Source of the DNA: JAFHCF01 sp048497495
GTDB taxonomy: Bacteria; Pseudomonadota; Alphaproteobacteria; Rhizobiales; Ancalomicrobiaceae
Length of the DNA: 38,460 nucleotides
Assembly: GCA_048497495.1 (NCBI GenBank)
Contig: JAFHCF010000219.1
Location: 1-38,460, forward strand
Direction: 5' to 3'
Every line of letters starts with the position of its first letter. Within the stretch, counting starts at the first letter, position 1. Positions 15,740 to 24,128 of this stretch are shown one piece after another. The position numbers and the translations under genes were made by a program. The notes beneath the pieces were generated by a model. It searched no databases and was not told the origin of the DNA. It was given only the letters and a program-made list of their open reading frames with translations.

Positions 15740-17035
15740 TCAGTGCAGATAGCCGAGCTGCCTCGGCAACCACAGGACGACGTCCGGCACCAGGATCATC
15801 ACCATGAGCGCGAAGATCAGCACCGCGATGAAGGGCCAGATCTCGCGGATGATGTCCTTCAGGGCGATGCCGGTGATGCCGTTGATGACGAAGAGCAGCA
15901 CGCCGTAGGGCGGCGTGACCAGGCCGATCATGATGTTGACGATGATCACCACGCCGAAGTGGATGAGATCGATGTCGAGGGCGCGGGCCGCCGGCAGGAA
16001 CAGCGGCACGACGATCAGGATCAGCGTGGTTGCGTCGAACAGGCAACCGAGCGCCAGGAACAGGAGGTTCACCGCCAGCAGGAAGACCAGCGGCGAGGTC
16101 TCGATCGCCAGGATCTGCTTCGACACCAGGGCCGGGATGTTCTCGCTCGCCACCAGATAGTTGAGCACCAGCGCCGAGGCGATGATCAGGCCGACCACCG
16201 AGGTCGAGCGCGCCGCGTCGAGCATCAGTTCGCCGAAGTGCTTCAGGCTCATCGCCCGATAGACGAAGGCCGACAGGATCAGCGCGTAGCCGGCGGCGAT
16301 CGAGGCGGCCTCGGTCGGCGTGGTGGCGCCGCCGTAGATGCCGAAGAGCAGGATCACCGGCAGCATCAGGGCGGGGAAGGCCCGGAAGGTGATGCCAGGC
16401 AACTCGCGGATCGGCACCTTCTCGCTCGACGGGAAGCCACGCCGGCCGGCGATCCAGGCGTTCATCGCCATCAGCACGAAGCCGATCAACAGGCCGGGCA
16501 GGATGCCGCCGAGGAAGAGGTAGCCGATCGAGGTGTCGGAGATCAGCGCGTAGAGCACCATCGGAATCGACGGCGGGATGATCGGTCCGATGACGCTGGC
16601 CGCCGCGGTCAGGGCCGCGGCGTAGCCGGCCGGATAGCGGCCTTCCTTGCGCATCATGTCGATGATGACGCGGCCGATGCCGGCGGCATCCGCCACCGCC
16701 GAGCCCGACATGCCGGCGAAGATGATGTTGGCGATGACGTTGACGTGGCCGAGCGCGCCCTTGAAGCGGCCCACCATCGCCAGACAGAAGGTCAGCAGGC
16801 GGTCGGAGACCGTGCCGGCGTTCATGAAGTTCGCCGCCATGATGAACAGCGGCACGGCGAGGAGCAGGTAGCTGTCGAAGAGGCCGTTCAGGCCCTGTTC
16901 GACTACCAGTCCGGGATCCTGATGGGTGGCGAAGAGATAGGCGATGGCGCCGACATAGGTGGCGAAGGCGACGGGGACACCGAGCGCCGACAGGCCGAAC
17001 AGCAGGAAAAGGGCGAGAAGGAAGGCGTTGCTCAT
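15740..17035 (-). CDS. dctM: TRAP transporter large permease (DctM)
   Basis: 431 residues, the usual DctM length, with roughly twelve hydrophobic segments and typical DctM sequence such as PIIPPSIPMVLY and MSGSAVADAAGIG. It forms the Na+-driven translocation channel of a tripartite ATP-independent periplasmic transporter for organic or sugar acids. Its start overlaps the DctQ stop by four bases (17032-17035), so it is translationally coupled. It is the last gene of a minus-strand operon with the DapA-like enzyme and GntR regulator. The substrate cannot be read from the permease. Confidence 0.95.
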   Translation of the reverse strand: MSNAFLLALFLLFGLSALGVPVAFATYVGAIAYLFATHQDPGLVVEQGLNGLFDSYLLLAVPLFIMAANFMNAGTVSDRLLTFCLAMVGRFKGALGHVNVIANIIFAGMSGSAVADAAGIGRVIIDMMRKEGRYPAGYAAALTAAASVIGPIIPPSIPMVLYALISDTSIGYLFLGGILPGLLIGFVLMAMNAWIAGRRGFPSSEKVPIRELPGITFRAFPALMLPVILLFGIYGGATTPTEAASIAAGYALILSAFVYRAMSLKHFGELMLDAARSTSVVGLIIASALVLNYLVASENIPALVSKQILAIETSPLVFLLAVNLLFLALGCLFDATTLILIVVPLFLPAARALDIDLIHFGVVIIVNIMIGLVTPPYGVLLFVINGITGIALKDIIREIWPFIAVLIFALMVMILVPDVVLWLPRQLGYLH

Positions 17036-17547
17036 TCGAACTCCTCCGTCTCCGGCGTGATGCCGTCGCCGATCTCCTCGCGCCAGCGCGCGCCGGCGAG
17101 CTTCACCAGGCTCACCCCGGCGCGCCAGATCACCGCCAGCATGAAGACGAGGAAGATGCCGAAGACCAGATCGAAGCGCAGGCGCAGCACCGGCGTGGTG
17201 TTCGACTTCATGTAGGTGATGTAGTCCCAGGCCGCCGGCAGGTCGGCGAGGAAGGCGACGGCGATCGCCGCCGCGCCGATCGCCGCCATGACGCGACGTC
17301 CGCGCGCCGGCGCCAGATCGTAGAGGACGGTGAAGGACACGTGGTCGCGCTCACGCAAGAGGAACGCCGCCGTCCAGAACACCCCGAACAGGTAGAGCAC
17401 GACGCAGATCTCCTGCGTCCAGTCGAGGGGATTGTCGAGGACGTAGCGGGTGAACACCTGGAGGAGGAAGCCGGCGAACATCGCGGTGAAACAGATGACC
17501 GCGACGATCTCGGCGCCCCGTTTCAGGAACCGGAGCAGGGAAGACAT
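17032..17547 (-). CDS. dctQ: TRAP transporter small permease (DctQ)
   Basis: 171 residues with four hydrophobic segments and the DctQ-family hallmarks RYVLDNPLDWTQE and LFGVFWTAAFLLRERDHV. It partners DctM in the inner membrane. The start at 17547 has AGGG at 9-base spacing. A 135-base gap with two hairpins separates it from dctP, unlike its four-base overlap with dctM. The C-terminal tail is charged and cytoplasmic. Confidence 0.93.
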   Translation of the reverse strand: MSSLLRFLKRGAEIVAVICFTAMFAGFLLQVFTRYVLDNPLDWTQEICVVLYLFGVFWTAAFLLRERDHVSFTVLYDLAPARGRRVMAAIGAAAIAVAFLADLPAAWDYITYMKSNTTPVLRLRFDLVFGIFLVFMLAVIWRAGVSLVKLAGARWREEIGDGITPETEEFE

Positions 17548-17588
17548 CGATCGAGACCCTCGTTCGGGCGCAAGGGAGACCGAGACGC

Positions 17589-17660
17589 CGGGCTCGGGAC
17601 GAGCCCGAACCGCGGCGCCTCGGCCGACCGCGATCGAGACGGTCGGCGAGAACCGTCTCG
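17589..17660 (-). terminator. Two hairpins between dctP and dctQ
   Basis: Hairpin 1 has arms 17589-17596/17600-17607 with a 3-base loop; hairpin 2 has arms 17635-17643/17652-17660 with an 8-base loop. Lying just after the dctP stop, they could stabilise dctP mRNA or partly terminate, giving more binding protein than permease, as is common in binding-protein operons. Confidence 0.45.
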
Positions 17661-17682
17661 AGGTCGCGATGGCTCGGGATCG

Positions 17683-18675
17683 TCACTTCACCGCGTTGAC
17701 GCGATCGACGATGCCGGCCGGCCAGTCCTTGGCGAAGTCGGAGGCGAGATACATCTTCTGCACCTGGGCACGGAAGGCGTCGACGTCCGGGGCGTAGACC
17801 TTGAGGCCCTTCTCCTTGAAGAAGGCCACCAGTTCGGCCTCGTCCTTGATGCGGTTGGCGTCGTTGTATTCGACCGCCTTGGCCGCCGCCGCCTTGACCT
17901 TGCCCTTCTGGGCGTCGGAGAGCTTGCCCCAGGTCTTGTCGGACATCGACAGGAAGATGGCGTCGACGAGATGGCCGGTGAGGACGATCTGGTTGGTCAC
18001 TTCGTAGAACTTCGCCGCCTTGTTGGTCGGCAGCGGATTGTCCTGGCCGTCGATGGCGCCGGTCTGCAGCGCCGTGTAGATCTCGCCGAAAGCGACCGGG
18101 GTCGGGTTGGCGCCGAGCGCCTTGCCGAGGAAGAGCCACGAATCGGAGCCGGGCATGCGCAGCTTGACGCCGGCGAGATCGGCCGGGGTCTTGATCTCCT
18201 TGGTGCCGCGCAGGTCGAGCTGGCGGGTGCCGAGATAGCCGACGTCGAGGATCTCGATCTTCATCTTGTCGGAGACCATCTTGTAGAAGTCCTTGCCGAC
18301 GTCGCCGCGGAAGACCTTCTTCTGATGGACCGGATCGCGGATCAGATAGCCGGCGGTGAAGACCGACCAGGCCGGGATCTGCTTGGCGATGTCCTGGGCC
18401 GAGATCATCGCCATGTCGAGATTGCCGCGCTCCATGGCGGCCGGCTCGGTGCCCTGCTTGAACAGGGTGGCGTTGAGATGGATCTCGACGTCGAACTCGC
18501 CGGGAGCGGTCTTGGCCAGCTCGTCCTTGAAGACGGTCAGCATCTTGGCGTGCCAGTCGGATTCGACGGCCGGCGAGGAGATGCGGACCTTGAGCGGATC
18601 GGCGGCGAGCGCGGTGGTGGAAAGCGACGCCAACGCCATGGTGGCGAGGAGAGCGGAGCGGCGGGTGATCTGCAT
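17683..18675 (-). CDS. dctP: TRAP transporter solute-binding protein (DctP)
   Basis: 330 residues. The signal peptide MQITRRSALLATMALASLS ends TALA before ADPLKV. The mature protein is a DctP-family periplasmic protein, with LDLRGTKEIKTPADLAGVKLRMPGS (split as LAGVKLRMPG) carrying the arginine that normally salt-bridges a substrate carboxylate, and the later NPLPTNKAAKFYEV motif. It captures a carboxylate ligand and delivers it to DctQM. The start at 18675 has GGGAGG upstream; the longer frame from 18753 lacks a signal peptide at its start. With the DapA-like enzyme in the operon, a keto- or sugar-acid ligand is plausible. Confidence 0.93.
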   Translation of the reverse strand: MQITRRSALLATMALASLSTTALAADPLKVRISSPAVESDWHAKMLTVFKDELAKTAPGEFDVEIHLNATLFKQGTEPAAMERGNLDMAMISAQDIAKQIPAWSVFTAGYLIRDPVHQKKVFRGDVGKDFYKMVSDKMKIEILDVGYLGTRQLDLRGTKEIKTPADLAGVKLRMPGSDSWLFLGKALGANPTPVAFGEIYTALQTGAIDGQDNPLPTNKAAKFYEVTNQIVLTGHLVDAIFLSMSDKTWGKLSDAQKGKVKAAAAKAVEYNDANRIKDEAELVAFFKEKGLKVYAPDVDAFRAQVQKMYLASDFAKDWPAGIVDRVNAVK

Positions 18676-18752
18676 GCGGAGTACCTCCCTCGTCTCATGC
18701 CCCGGCGGCTTGCACTTCGTGCGCGATGTTCTGCGCCGGGTCATGGGGTTCA

Positions 18753-19412
18753 CTAGACTTTCAGTGCCAACTCCCGTGCCATGCCGATGTGCACGGCGAT
18801 CGCGGCCGCGGCCCGGATCGGGTCACGAGCGGCGATCGCTTCCAACACCGCGAGATGCTCGCGCATCACGGGGGCGACCCTGCCATCGATACGGTATCGC
18901 TCCTGCGCGATCAGCCGCATCTTGATGGAATTGACGCGATAGGCCTTCGAGATGATCTCGTTGCCGAGCGCGTCGATGAAGAGGTCGTGCAGGCCCCAGT
19001 CGAGAGCCTGGGCACGGACCTCGACCTCCTCGGTCTCGCCATCGGCTTCGACCTCGTCGAGAATGTCGCGATGTTCACGGAGCAGTTCGGCGATCTGGGC
19101 GTCGCCGGCGTTGGCGGTGAACTCCATCACCGCCTCGCGTTCCATGAACAGGCGAAACTGGAACGCCTCGCGGATCAGCGCGACGTCGATGTGGGCGACC
19201 TGCATGCCGCGTTGCGGCACCGTCTTGATCAGGCCCTCGACCTCGAGGCGGGGGACGATCTCGCGGATGGCGCCGAGCGGCATGCCGGTGAGCTCGACCA
19301 ATTCACGCTGGGAGACGAACTGGCCGGGACGGACGTCGCGCGCCAGCAGATGCCTGGTGAAGCGCGCATAGGCCTTCTCCCTCTGCTTCTGCGGTGTGGC
19401 GTGATCGTTCAC
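18753..19412 (-). CDS. GntR-family (FCD domain) transcription regulator
   Basis: 219 residues, GTG start with GGGAGG at 7 bases. The N-terminal winged helix includes SQRELVELTGMPLGAIREIVPRLEVEGLI; the C-terminal all-helical FCD domain contains D...H...H-type metal/ligand positions (DWGLHDLFIDALGN, REHLAVLEAI). FCD regulators usually repress nearby genes and are released by a carboxylate or sugar-acid ligand. It sits between the DapA-like gene and the TRAP genes, so it probably controls them; the palindrome GTAACATGTTAC upstream of the operon is a candidate operator. Confidence 0.92.
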   Translation of the reverse strand: MNDHATPQKQREKAYARFTRHLLARDVRPGQFVSQRELVELTGMPLGAIREIVPRLEVEGLIKTVPQRGMQVAHIDVALIREAFQFRLFMEREAVMEFTANAGDAQIAELLREHRDILDEVEADGETEEVEVRAQALDWGLHDLFIDALGNEIISKAYRVNSIKMRLIAQERYRIDGRVAPVMREHLAVLEAIAARDPIRAAAAIAVHIGMARELALKV

Positions 19413-19480
19413 CCCGTCCTCCCGATTTTCTCGTCCTCGGTCCGGCGCCTGTCGACGGCGTCGGGTCGTCTCCTCAAGAC

Positions 19481-20365
19481 TCAGCCGACAAGGAACACCC
19501 GATCATGGAACGCGGCAAGGGCCGCGGCATCGGCGGGCGGGGTCGGGTCGAGCGGCGGCCGGGTGCGGCGCCAGCCTTCGTCGCCGGAGACATGGGCGAC
19601 GAGCGACTTGACCGCCGGTGTGACCGGAAGACGCACCAACGTCTCGACCAGGGTGGAGACCGCCGGATCGTCGCGCCCGTCGACGGCGAGGCCGCGGACG
19701 CGGCCGGGCGCGACGTTGGCGAGGCCGGAAATGGCGCCGGAGCCGCCGGCGCGCACCGCGCGGGCGAGATCGCGTTCGTCGCCGACCATGATCTGGAGGG
19801 TGCCGCGCGCTTCCAGGAGCTTCTCGGTGAAGCTCCAGTCGCAGCCGGAATCCTTGATGCCGTAGAGGACGCTCGGGTACGCGGCGGCGAGACGCAGGAT
19901 CAGCTCGAGCGACAGGGGCACCACCGTCACCGAGGGGATGTGGTAGAGTACGACGTCGCGGGCGGCACCACCGAGGGTATCGAAGACCTTGGCGTACCAG
20001 CGGAAGAGACCGTCGTCGGACGGGTTCTTGACGTAGTAGGGCGGCGGCATCAGGACGTTGCGGCAACCGGCCTCGAGGGCGATGCGCGCCTGTTCGGCGG
20101 CGCCGGCGACCGCCGTGTCGGCGACGCCGACGACGATTCGATCGGCGGAGATGCCGCCGGCGATCATCGCCGCCAGGATCGCGCCGCGTTCGTCGCGGGC
20201 GATCGAGGTGCCCTCGCCAGTGGTGCCGAACAGGGTGACGCTGTCACAGCCCGCGGCGAGGCAATGGTGGGCATGAGCCACCATCTTGGCCAGATCGATG
20301 CGCCCGATTTCGTCGAAGGGCGTCGTCAGCGCGGCCGACAACCCGAATTTTGCCTGCGTGGACAA
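19481..20365 (-). CDS. DapA/NanA-family aldolase or synthase
   Basis: 294 residues, class I pyruvate-type TIM barrel. It carries TLFGTTGEGTS, the catalytic tyrosine Y141 (VLYHIP) and the Schiff-base lysine K171 (YGIKDSG). Members include dihydrodipicolinate synthase, N-acetylneuraminate lyase and sugar-acid dehydratase/aldolases. As the first gene of a TRAP-transporter operon with a GntR regulator, a catabolic keto-acid lyase or sugar-acid dehydratase is more likely than lysine biosynthesis. The frame opens at a TTG (20363-20365); the nearby ATG at 20378 is out of frame. GAGG lies upstream at usable spacing. Confidence 0.88.
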   Translation of the reverse strand: MSTQAKFGLSAALTTPFDEIGRIDLAKMVAHAHHCLAAGCDSVTLFGTTGEGTSIARDERGAILAAMIAGGISADRIVVGVADTAVAGAAEQARIALEAGCRNVLMPPPYYVKNPSDDGLFRWYAKVFDTLGGAARDVVLYHIPSVTVVPLSLELILRLAAAYPSVLYGIKDSGCDWSFTEKLLEARGTLQIMVGDERDLARAVRAGGSGAISGLANVAPGRVRGLAVDGRDDPAVSTLVETLVRLPVTPAVKSLVAHVSGDEGWRRTRPPLDPTPPADAAALAAFHDRVFLVG

Positions 20366-20798
20366 GGGAGGACCTCATTTCGAAGGGCTCGAACCATCGA
20401 CGCGCCTTCAGTCGGCGCATAGTGATACACGAGTAACATGTTACAATATATACCTTTGGCGTAAGTCGTTTTTCGTATGCCGGACCGGCCCGCCGCGCGG
20501 TGGTGGCAGGGCGGAGGACGCCCGCGAGGACATCGACAGGACGCCGCCGGGACCTCGGTCGGGAGATGGGGGCCGAGCGAGAGGCGAGGCGCCGGCGCGA
20601 GATCAGGCTCCGGCGGGGCGAAGCGGCGGCACGAGGGATCGGGCATGGACCGGGGATCGGGACGCCACGATCGCCGAGGCGCCCGGACGGGAGAGCCGCG
20701 AGGAACGCCCGCGCCGCTCGCCGGCGTCGCGCCCTCTTGCCGGGCCGCGAGGATGGGCGTAGCGTGCTACCACGACGCAGCAAACAAGAAGACGTCCC
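20366..20798. other. Divergent intergenic region, 433 bases
   Basis: This gap lies between the divergent TRAP/DapA-like operon and the pentulose kinase. Its left part (about 20420-20475) is AT-rich and promoter-like, and holds the GTAACATGTTAC palindrome. The rest is GC-rich; open frames crossing it lack ribosome sites and recognisable protein features, so I call no gene. Confidence 0.6.
20433..20444. promoter_or_regulatory. 12-bp palindrome GTAACATGTTAC, candidate GntR operator
   Basis: A perfect palindrome in AT-rich DNA, 68 bases upstream of the DapA-like start. Its GT-N8-AC form resembles FadR/FCD-type operators (GTnnnAC cores). The FCD regulator encoded two genes into that operon is the natural candidate binder; binding is inferred. 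Confidence 0.5.
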
Positions 20799-22394
20799 AT
20801 GGAAACGCTTGCCTCCGCCCTCTTCGTCGGCATCGACGTCGGCTCCGCCAGCGTGCGCGCCGGCCTCTACGATGCCACCGGCCATCGCCTGGCCTTCCGC
20901 GTCCGGCCGATCCGCCAGTTTCGGCCACGCGCCCTCTTCGTCGAACAATCCTCCGCCGACATCTGGACCAACGCCTGCCTCGCCGTGCGCGAGGCGGTGG
21001 CGGAGGCCGGCGTCGCGCCGGAGCGGATCGCGGCGATCGGGGTCGACGCCACCTGCTCGCTGGTGGCGGTGGGCGGCGACGGCGCCCCCGTGTCGGTCGC
21101 CGAGGACGGCGATCCGGCGCGCGACGTGATCATGTGGATGGATCACCGCGCCGGGGTCGAGACCGCCGCGATCAACGCCACCGGCGATCCGGCGCTGGCC
21201 TATGTCGGCGGCGAGGTGTCGATCGAGATGGAATTGCCCAAGCTCGCCTGGCTGAAGCGGCGCTTCCCCGAGCGCTGGGCCCGGGTGCAGCGCTTCCACG
21301 ACCTCGCCGACCACATCGTCTGGCGCGCCACCGGGGCCGACGTCGCCAGCGTCTGCACCCTCGGCTGCAAGTGGAACTGGCTCGCCCACGAGGAACGCTT
21401 CTCCCAGACCCTGCTCGACGCGGTCGGGCTCGCCGACCTGCCCGAACGGGTGCCGTCGCGGATTCTCCCCCTCGGCTCGGTCGCCGGCCGGCTCTCCGCG
21501 ACGGCCGCCGCCGAGATGGGCCTCGCCCCCGGCATCGCGGTGGCGACCGGGATCATCGACGCCCATGCCGGCGGATTGGCGCTGGTCGGCGCGGCGCCGG
21601 AAGGCACGCTGGCGCTGATCGGCGGCACCTCGAACTGCCACATGGTGGTCGCGCGCGACGCGGTGATGGTGCCCGGCGTCTGGGGACCCTATCTCGGGGC
21701 GATGATCCCCGGGTGGTGGCTCAACGAGGGTGGCCAGAGCGCCGCCGGCGCGCTGATCGACTGGACCATCCGCCGCTCCTCCGCCCACGCCGACCTCGCC
21801 CGCCGGGCCGAGGCCGAGGGCCGCGACGTCTATGCGCTGCTCGACGACCGGGTGCGGGCGCTGGAGGCGGCCGAGGACGAACCGACCCGCCATCTCCACG
21901 TCCTGCCCGACCACCACGGCAACCGCTCGCCGCGCGCCGATCCTCACGCCCGCGGCAGCATCGTCGGGCTGACGCTCGAGGACGAGCCGGATGCGCTGGC
22001 CCGGCTCTATCTGGCGACCCTGCAGGGGCTCGCCTACGGCACCCGTCACATCGTCGAGACGATGAACGCCGCCGGCCACGCCATCGAGCGGGTGGTGATG
22101 TGCGGCGGCGGCACCAAGAACCGGCTGCTCCTGCGCGAGCAGGCCGACGCGCTCGGCTGCCCGATCCATCTCGTCGAGGACGAGGACGCGGTGACGCTCG
22201 GCGCCGGCCTTCTCGCCGCCGTCGCCTCCGGCGTCTTCCCCGACATCCCCACCGCCGCCGCCGCGATGGTGCGGCCCGGCGGGGTGATCGAGCCGAACCC
22301 GGCGCGCCGGGCCTTCCACGACGCCAAATACGGCGTGTTCCTCACCCTCTACGACCAACAGAAGATCTGCCGCGACGCCATGGCGGCCACCTGA
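20799..22394 (+). CDS. FGGY-family pentulose kinase (ribulokinase-like)
   Basis: 531 residues. The N-terminal ATPase loop is FVGIDVGSASVRAGLYD; WMDHRA, GGTSNCHM and the C-terminal adenosine motif MCGGGTKNRLLLREQADALG follow. Length and motifs fit the FGGY pentulose kinases (D-ribulokinase group) rather than glycerol kinase. It would phosphorylate a ketopentose, probably the product of the isomerase encoded 17 bases downstream. The ribosome site is weak (AAGAAG). The start overlaps a LacI-type operator-like sequence (20800-20813). It may form an operon with the isomerase and LacI-type genes. Confidence 0.9.
   Translation: METLASALFVGIDVGSASVRAGLYDATGHRLAFRVRPIRQFRPRALFVEQSSADIWTNACLAVREAVAEAGVAPERIAAIGVDATCSLVAVGGDGAPVSVAEDGDPARDVIMWMDHRAGVETAAINATGDPALAYVGGEVSIEMELPKLAWLKRRFPERWARVQRFHDLADHIVWRATGADVASVCTLGCKWNWLAHEERFSQTLLDAVGLADLPERVPSRILPLGSVAGRLSATAAAEMGLAPGIAVATGIIDAHAGGLALVGAAPEGTLALIGGTSNCHMVVARDAVMVPGVWGPYLGAMIPGWWLNEGGQSAAGALIDWTIRRSSAHADLARRAEAEGRDVYALLDDRVRALEAAEDEPTRHLHVLPDHHGNRSPRADPHARGSIVGLTLEDEPDALARLYLATLQGLAYGTRHIVETMNAAGHAIERVVMCGGGTKNRLLLREQADALGCPIHLVEDEDAVTLGAGLLAAVASGVFPDIPTAAAAMVRPGGVIEPNPARRAFHDAKYGVFLTLYDQQKICRDAMAAT
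20800..20813 (+). promoter_or_regulatory. LacI-type operator-like sequence over the kinase start
   Basis: TGGAAACGCTTGCC matches the LacI/GalR pattern TGnAAnCGnTTnCA at all fixed positions but the last. A LacI-family gene lies at the end of this gene set. The overlap with coding sequence (codons 1-5) makes chance similarity possible. Confidence 0.3.
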
Positions 22395-22411
22395 TCCCGG
22401 GAGAAACGACC

Positions 22412-24058
22412 ATGCTGACGCTCAAGCTTCCCCTCGAGCCCGCCTATCTGACGCCCGCCCCCGACGAGGTCCTGTTCGTCACCAACGCCGACCTGCGCGA
22501 GAGCGCCAACGTCGAATGCTGGCCGGTCGAGGCCAAGTACGAGGCGCTGCTCGAGACCGCGCTCGCCGCGCTCGGCAAGCGCGCCCGCCGCGCCCACCCG
22601 ATCAAGGCCGACAAGGGCCACGGCTTCATCTCGTCGCAGCGCGAGGGCTCCGACGTCTTCGCCGCGATCGACCCCGACGCGCCGGTGATCGTGCTGCTGA
22701 CCGCCTGGCAATATTCCCATCACCTCGCCAATTGCCTGGCGCGCCATCGCGGGCCGGTGCTGCTGCTCGCCAATTTCGACGGCACCTGGCCGGGGCTGGT
22801 CGGCATGCTGTGCATGGCCGGCAGCCTGACCGCTCTGGCCAAGCCCTATTCGCGGCTGTGGTCGGAGGATTTCGACGACGGCTTCTTCCACGCCGGCCTG
22901 AAGTCGTGGCTGGAGACCGGGCGGATCGTCCACGACCTCTCCCATCTCCATCGGGTCGACGCCTCCCATCCGGTGATGGCGAGCGAGGCCGGCGCGCTCG
23001 GCGCGCGGATCGGCGAATATTCGCTGCGCCACAAGGAGATCATCGGTCTCTTCGACAGCTACTGCATGGGCATGATGAACGGCGTCTTCCCGCTGAAGGC
23101 GCTCGCCGACATCGGCATGCCGCTGGAGAGCCTGTCGCAGTCCGACCTGCTGGTCGAGATGGCCGCCGTGCCGCAGAGCCTGCGCGAGGCCTGCCTCGCC
23201 TGGTACGAGGCGCGCGGCATGACCTTCCTGTGGGGCAGCGACGGGGCGCGTGAGCTCACCCGCGAGCAGGTGCTCGAGCAATGCGCCATGCTGATCGCGC
23301 TCGCCCGTTTCGCCGATCGCTTCGGGCTGTCCGCCGTCGGCGTGCAGTATCAGCAGGGACTGGCGCGGGCCTGCGCGGCGTCCGACTTCGCCGAAGGCGC
23401 GATCGGCTCGACCGCGCGTTTCCCGATCCCCGCCATCGACGGCCGGATCATCCGCCCGGGCAAGCCGATCCCCTGCATCAACGAAGTCGACATGGGCACG
23501 GCGATCCCGCAGACCATGCTCTTCCGCCTGCTCGACGGGCTCGGACTGCCGTCGGAGACCACCCTCCACGACATCCGCTGGGGCAGCGCGTTCGACGGTG
23601 AGTTCTACTGGGATCTGGAGATCTCCGGCTCGGTGCCCTTCGAGCATCTGAAGGGTGGGATCAGTGGCGCCACCGGCCATCGCCAGCCGCCGATGTACTT
23701 CCCCAAGGGCGGCTCGACCATCGCCGGCCAGGGCAAGGCCGGGCGGCTGATCTGGGCGCGCGCCCACTACGAGGGCACCACCGTCCATCTCCACATCGGC
23801 ACCGGCCACGCGGTCGAGCTGCCGACCCAGGAGTTCCAGCGCCGGCTCGCCGCCACCACCAAGGAATGGCCGCTGCTCAACTGCACCCTCGACGGCGTCA
23901 GCCGCGATCAGCTGATGGCCGGCCACCAGTCGAACCACATCACCGTGGCCTATGTCGACGAGACCCATCTCGCCGAAGTGCTCCGGGCCTTCGTCGCCCA
24001 GGCGATCACTCAGAACATCGTGGTCGACGTCGCCGGGACCGCCCATTCGATGTTGTGA
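22412..24058 (+). CDS. L-fucose/L-arabinose isomerase-like sugar isomerase
   Basis: 548 residues, ATG at 22412 preceded by GGGAGAAACG. The protein matches the COG2407-type isomerases: VLLTAWQYSHHLANC in the N-terminal region, the central CMGMMNGVFP followed by LESLSQSDLLVEM, and C-terminal conserved histidines (HLHIGTGHAVELP). Such enzymes use Mn2+ to interconvert aldoses and ketoses; L-fucose isomerases also take D-arabinose to D-ribulose, which a ribulokinase would phosphorylate. That pairing with the upstream kinase is suggestive, but substrate identity is inference. No dedicated sugar ABC transporter is seen here. Confidence 0.8.
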   Translation: MLTLKLPLEPAYLTPAPDEVLFVTNADLRESANVECWPVEAKYEALLETALAALGKRARRAHPIKADKGHGFISSQREGSDVFAAIDPDAPVIVLLTAWQYSHHLANCLARHRGPVLLLANFDGTWPGLVGMLCMAGSLTALAKPYSRLWSEDFDDGFFHAGLKSWLETGRIVHDLSHLHRVDASHPVMASEAGALGARIGEYSLRHKEIIGLFDSYCMGMMNGVFPLKALADIGMPLESLSQSDLLVEMAAVPQSLREACLAWYEARGMTFLWGSDGARELTREQVLEQCAMLIALARFADRFGLSAVGVQYQQGLARACAASDFAEGAIGSTARFPIPAIDGRIIRPGKPIPCINEVDMGTAIPQTMLFRLLDGLGLPSETTLHDIRWGSAFDGEFYWDLEISGSVPFEHLKGGISGATGHRQPPMYFPKGGSTIAGQGKAGRLIWARAHYEGTTVHLHIGTGHAVELPTQEFQRRLAATTKEWPLLNCTLDGVSRDQLMAGHQSNHITVAYVDETHLAEVLRAFVAQAITQNIVVDVAGTAHSML

Positions 24059-24128
24059 GACCGTGGGATTCACGGACGGCGCGCCTCAGGGCGACGCCGC
24101 CCGTGACGCGAACAGAGGGGCGGCGCGG

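Noticed and set aside
15617..17215. Plus-strand frame of 532 codons opposite dctM
   Set aside because: The composition (Gln/Asp/Arg/His-rich) is typical of antisense frames opposite membrane protein genes.
20477..22411. Upstream extension of the isomerase frame across the kinase gene
   Set aside because: It overlaps the whole kinase in another frame and translates to arginine-rich sequence; ATG 22412 has a proper ribosome site.
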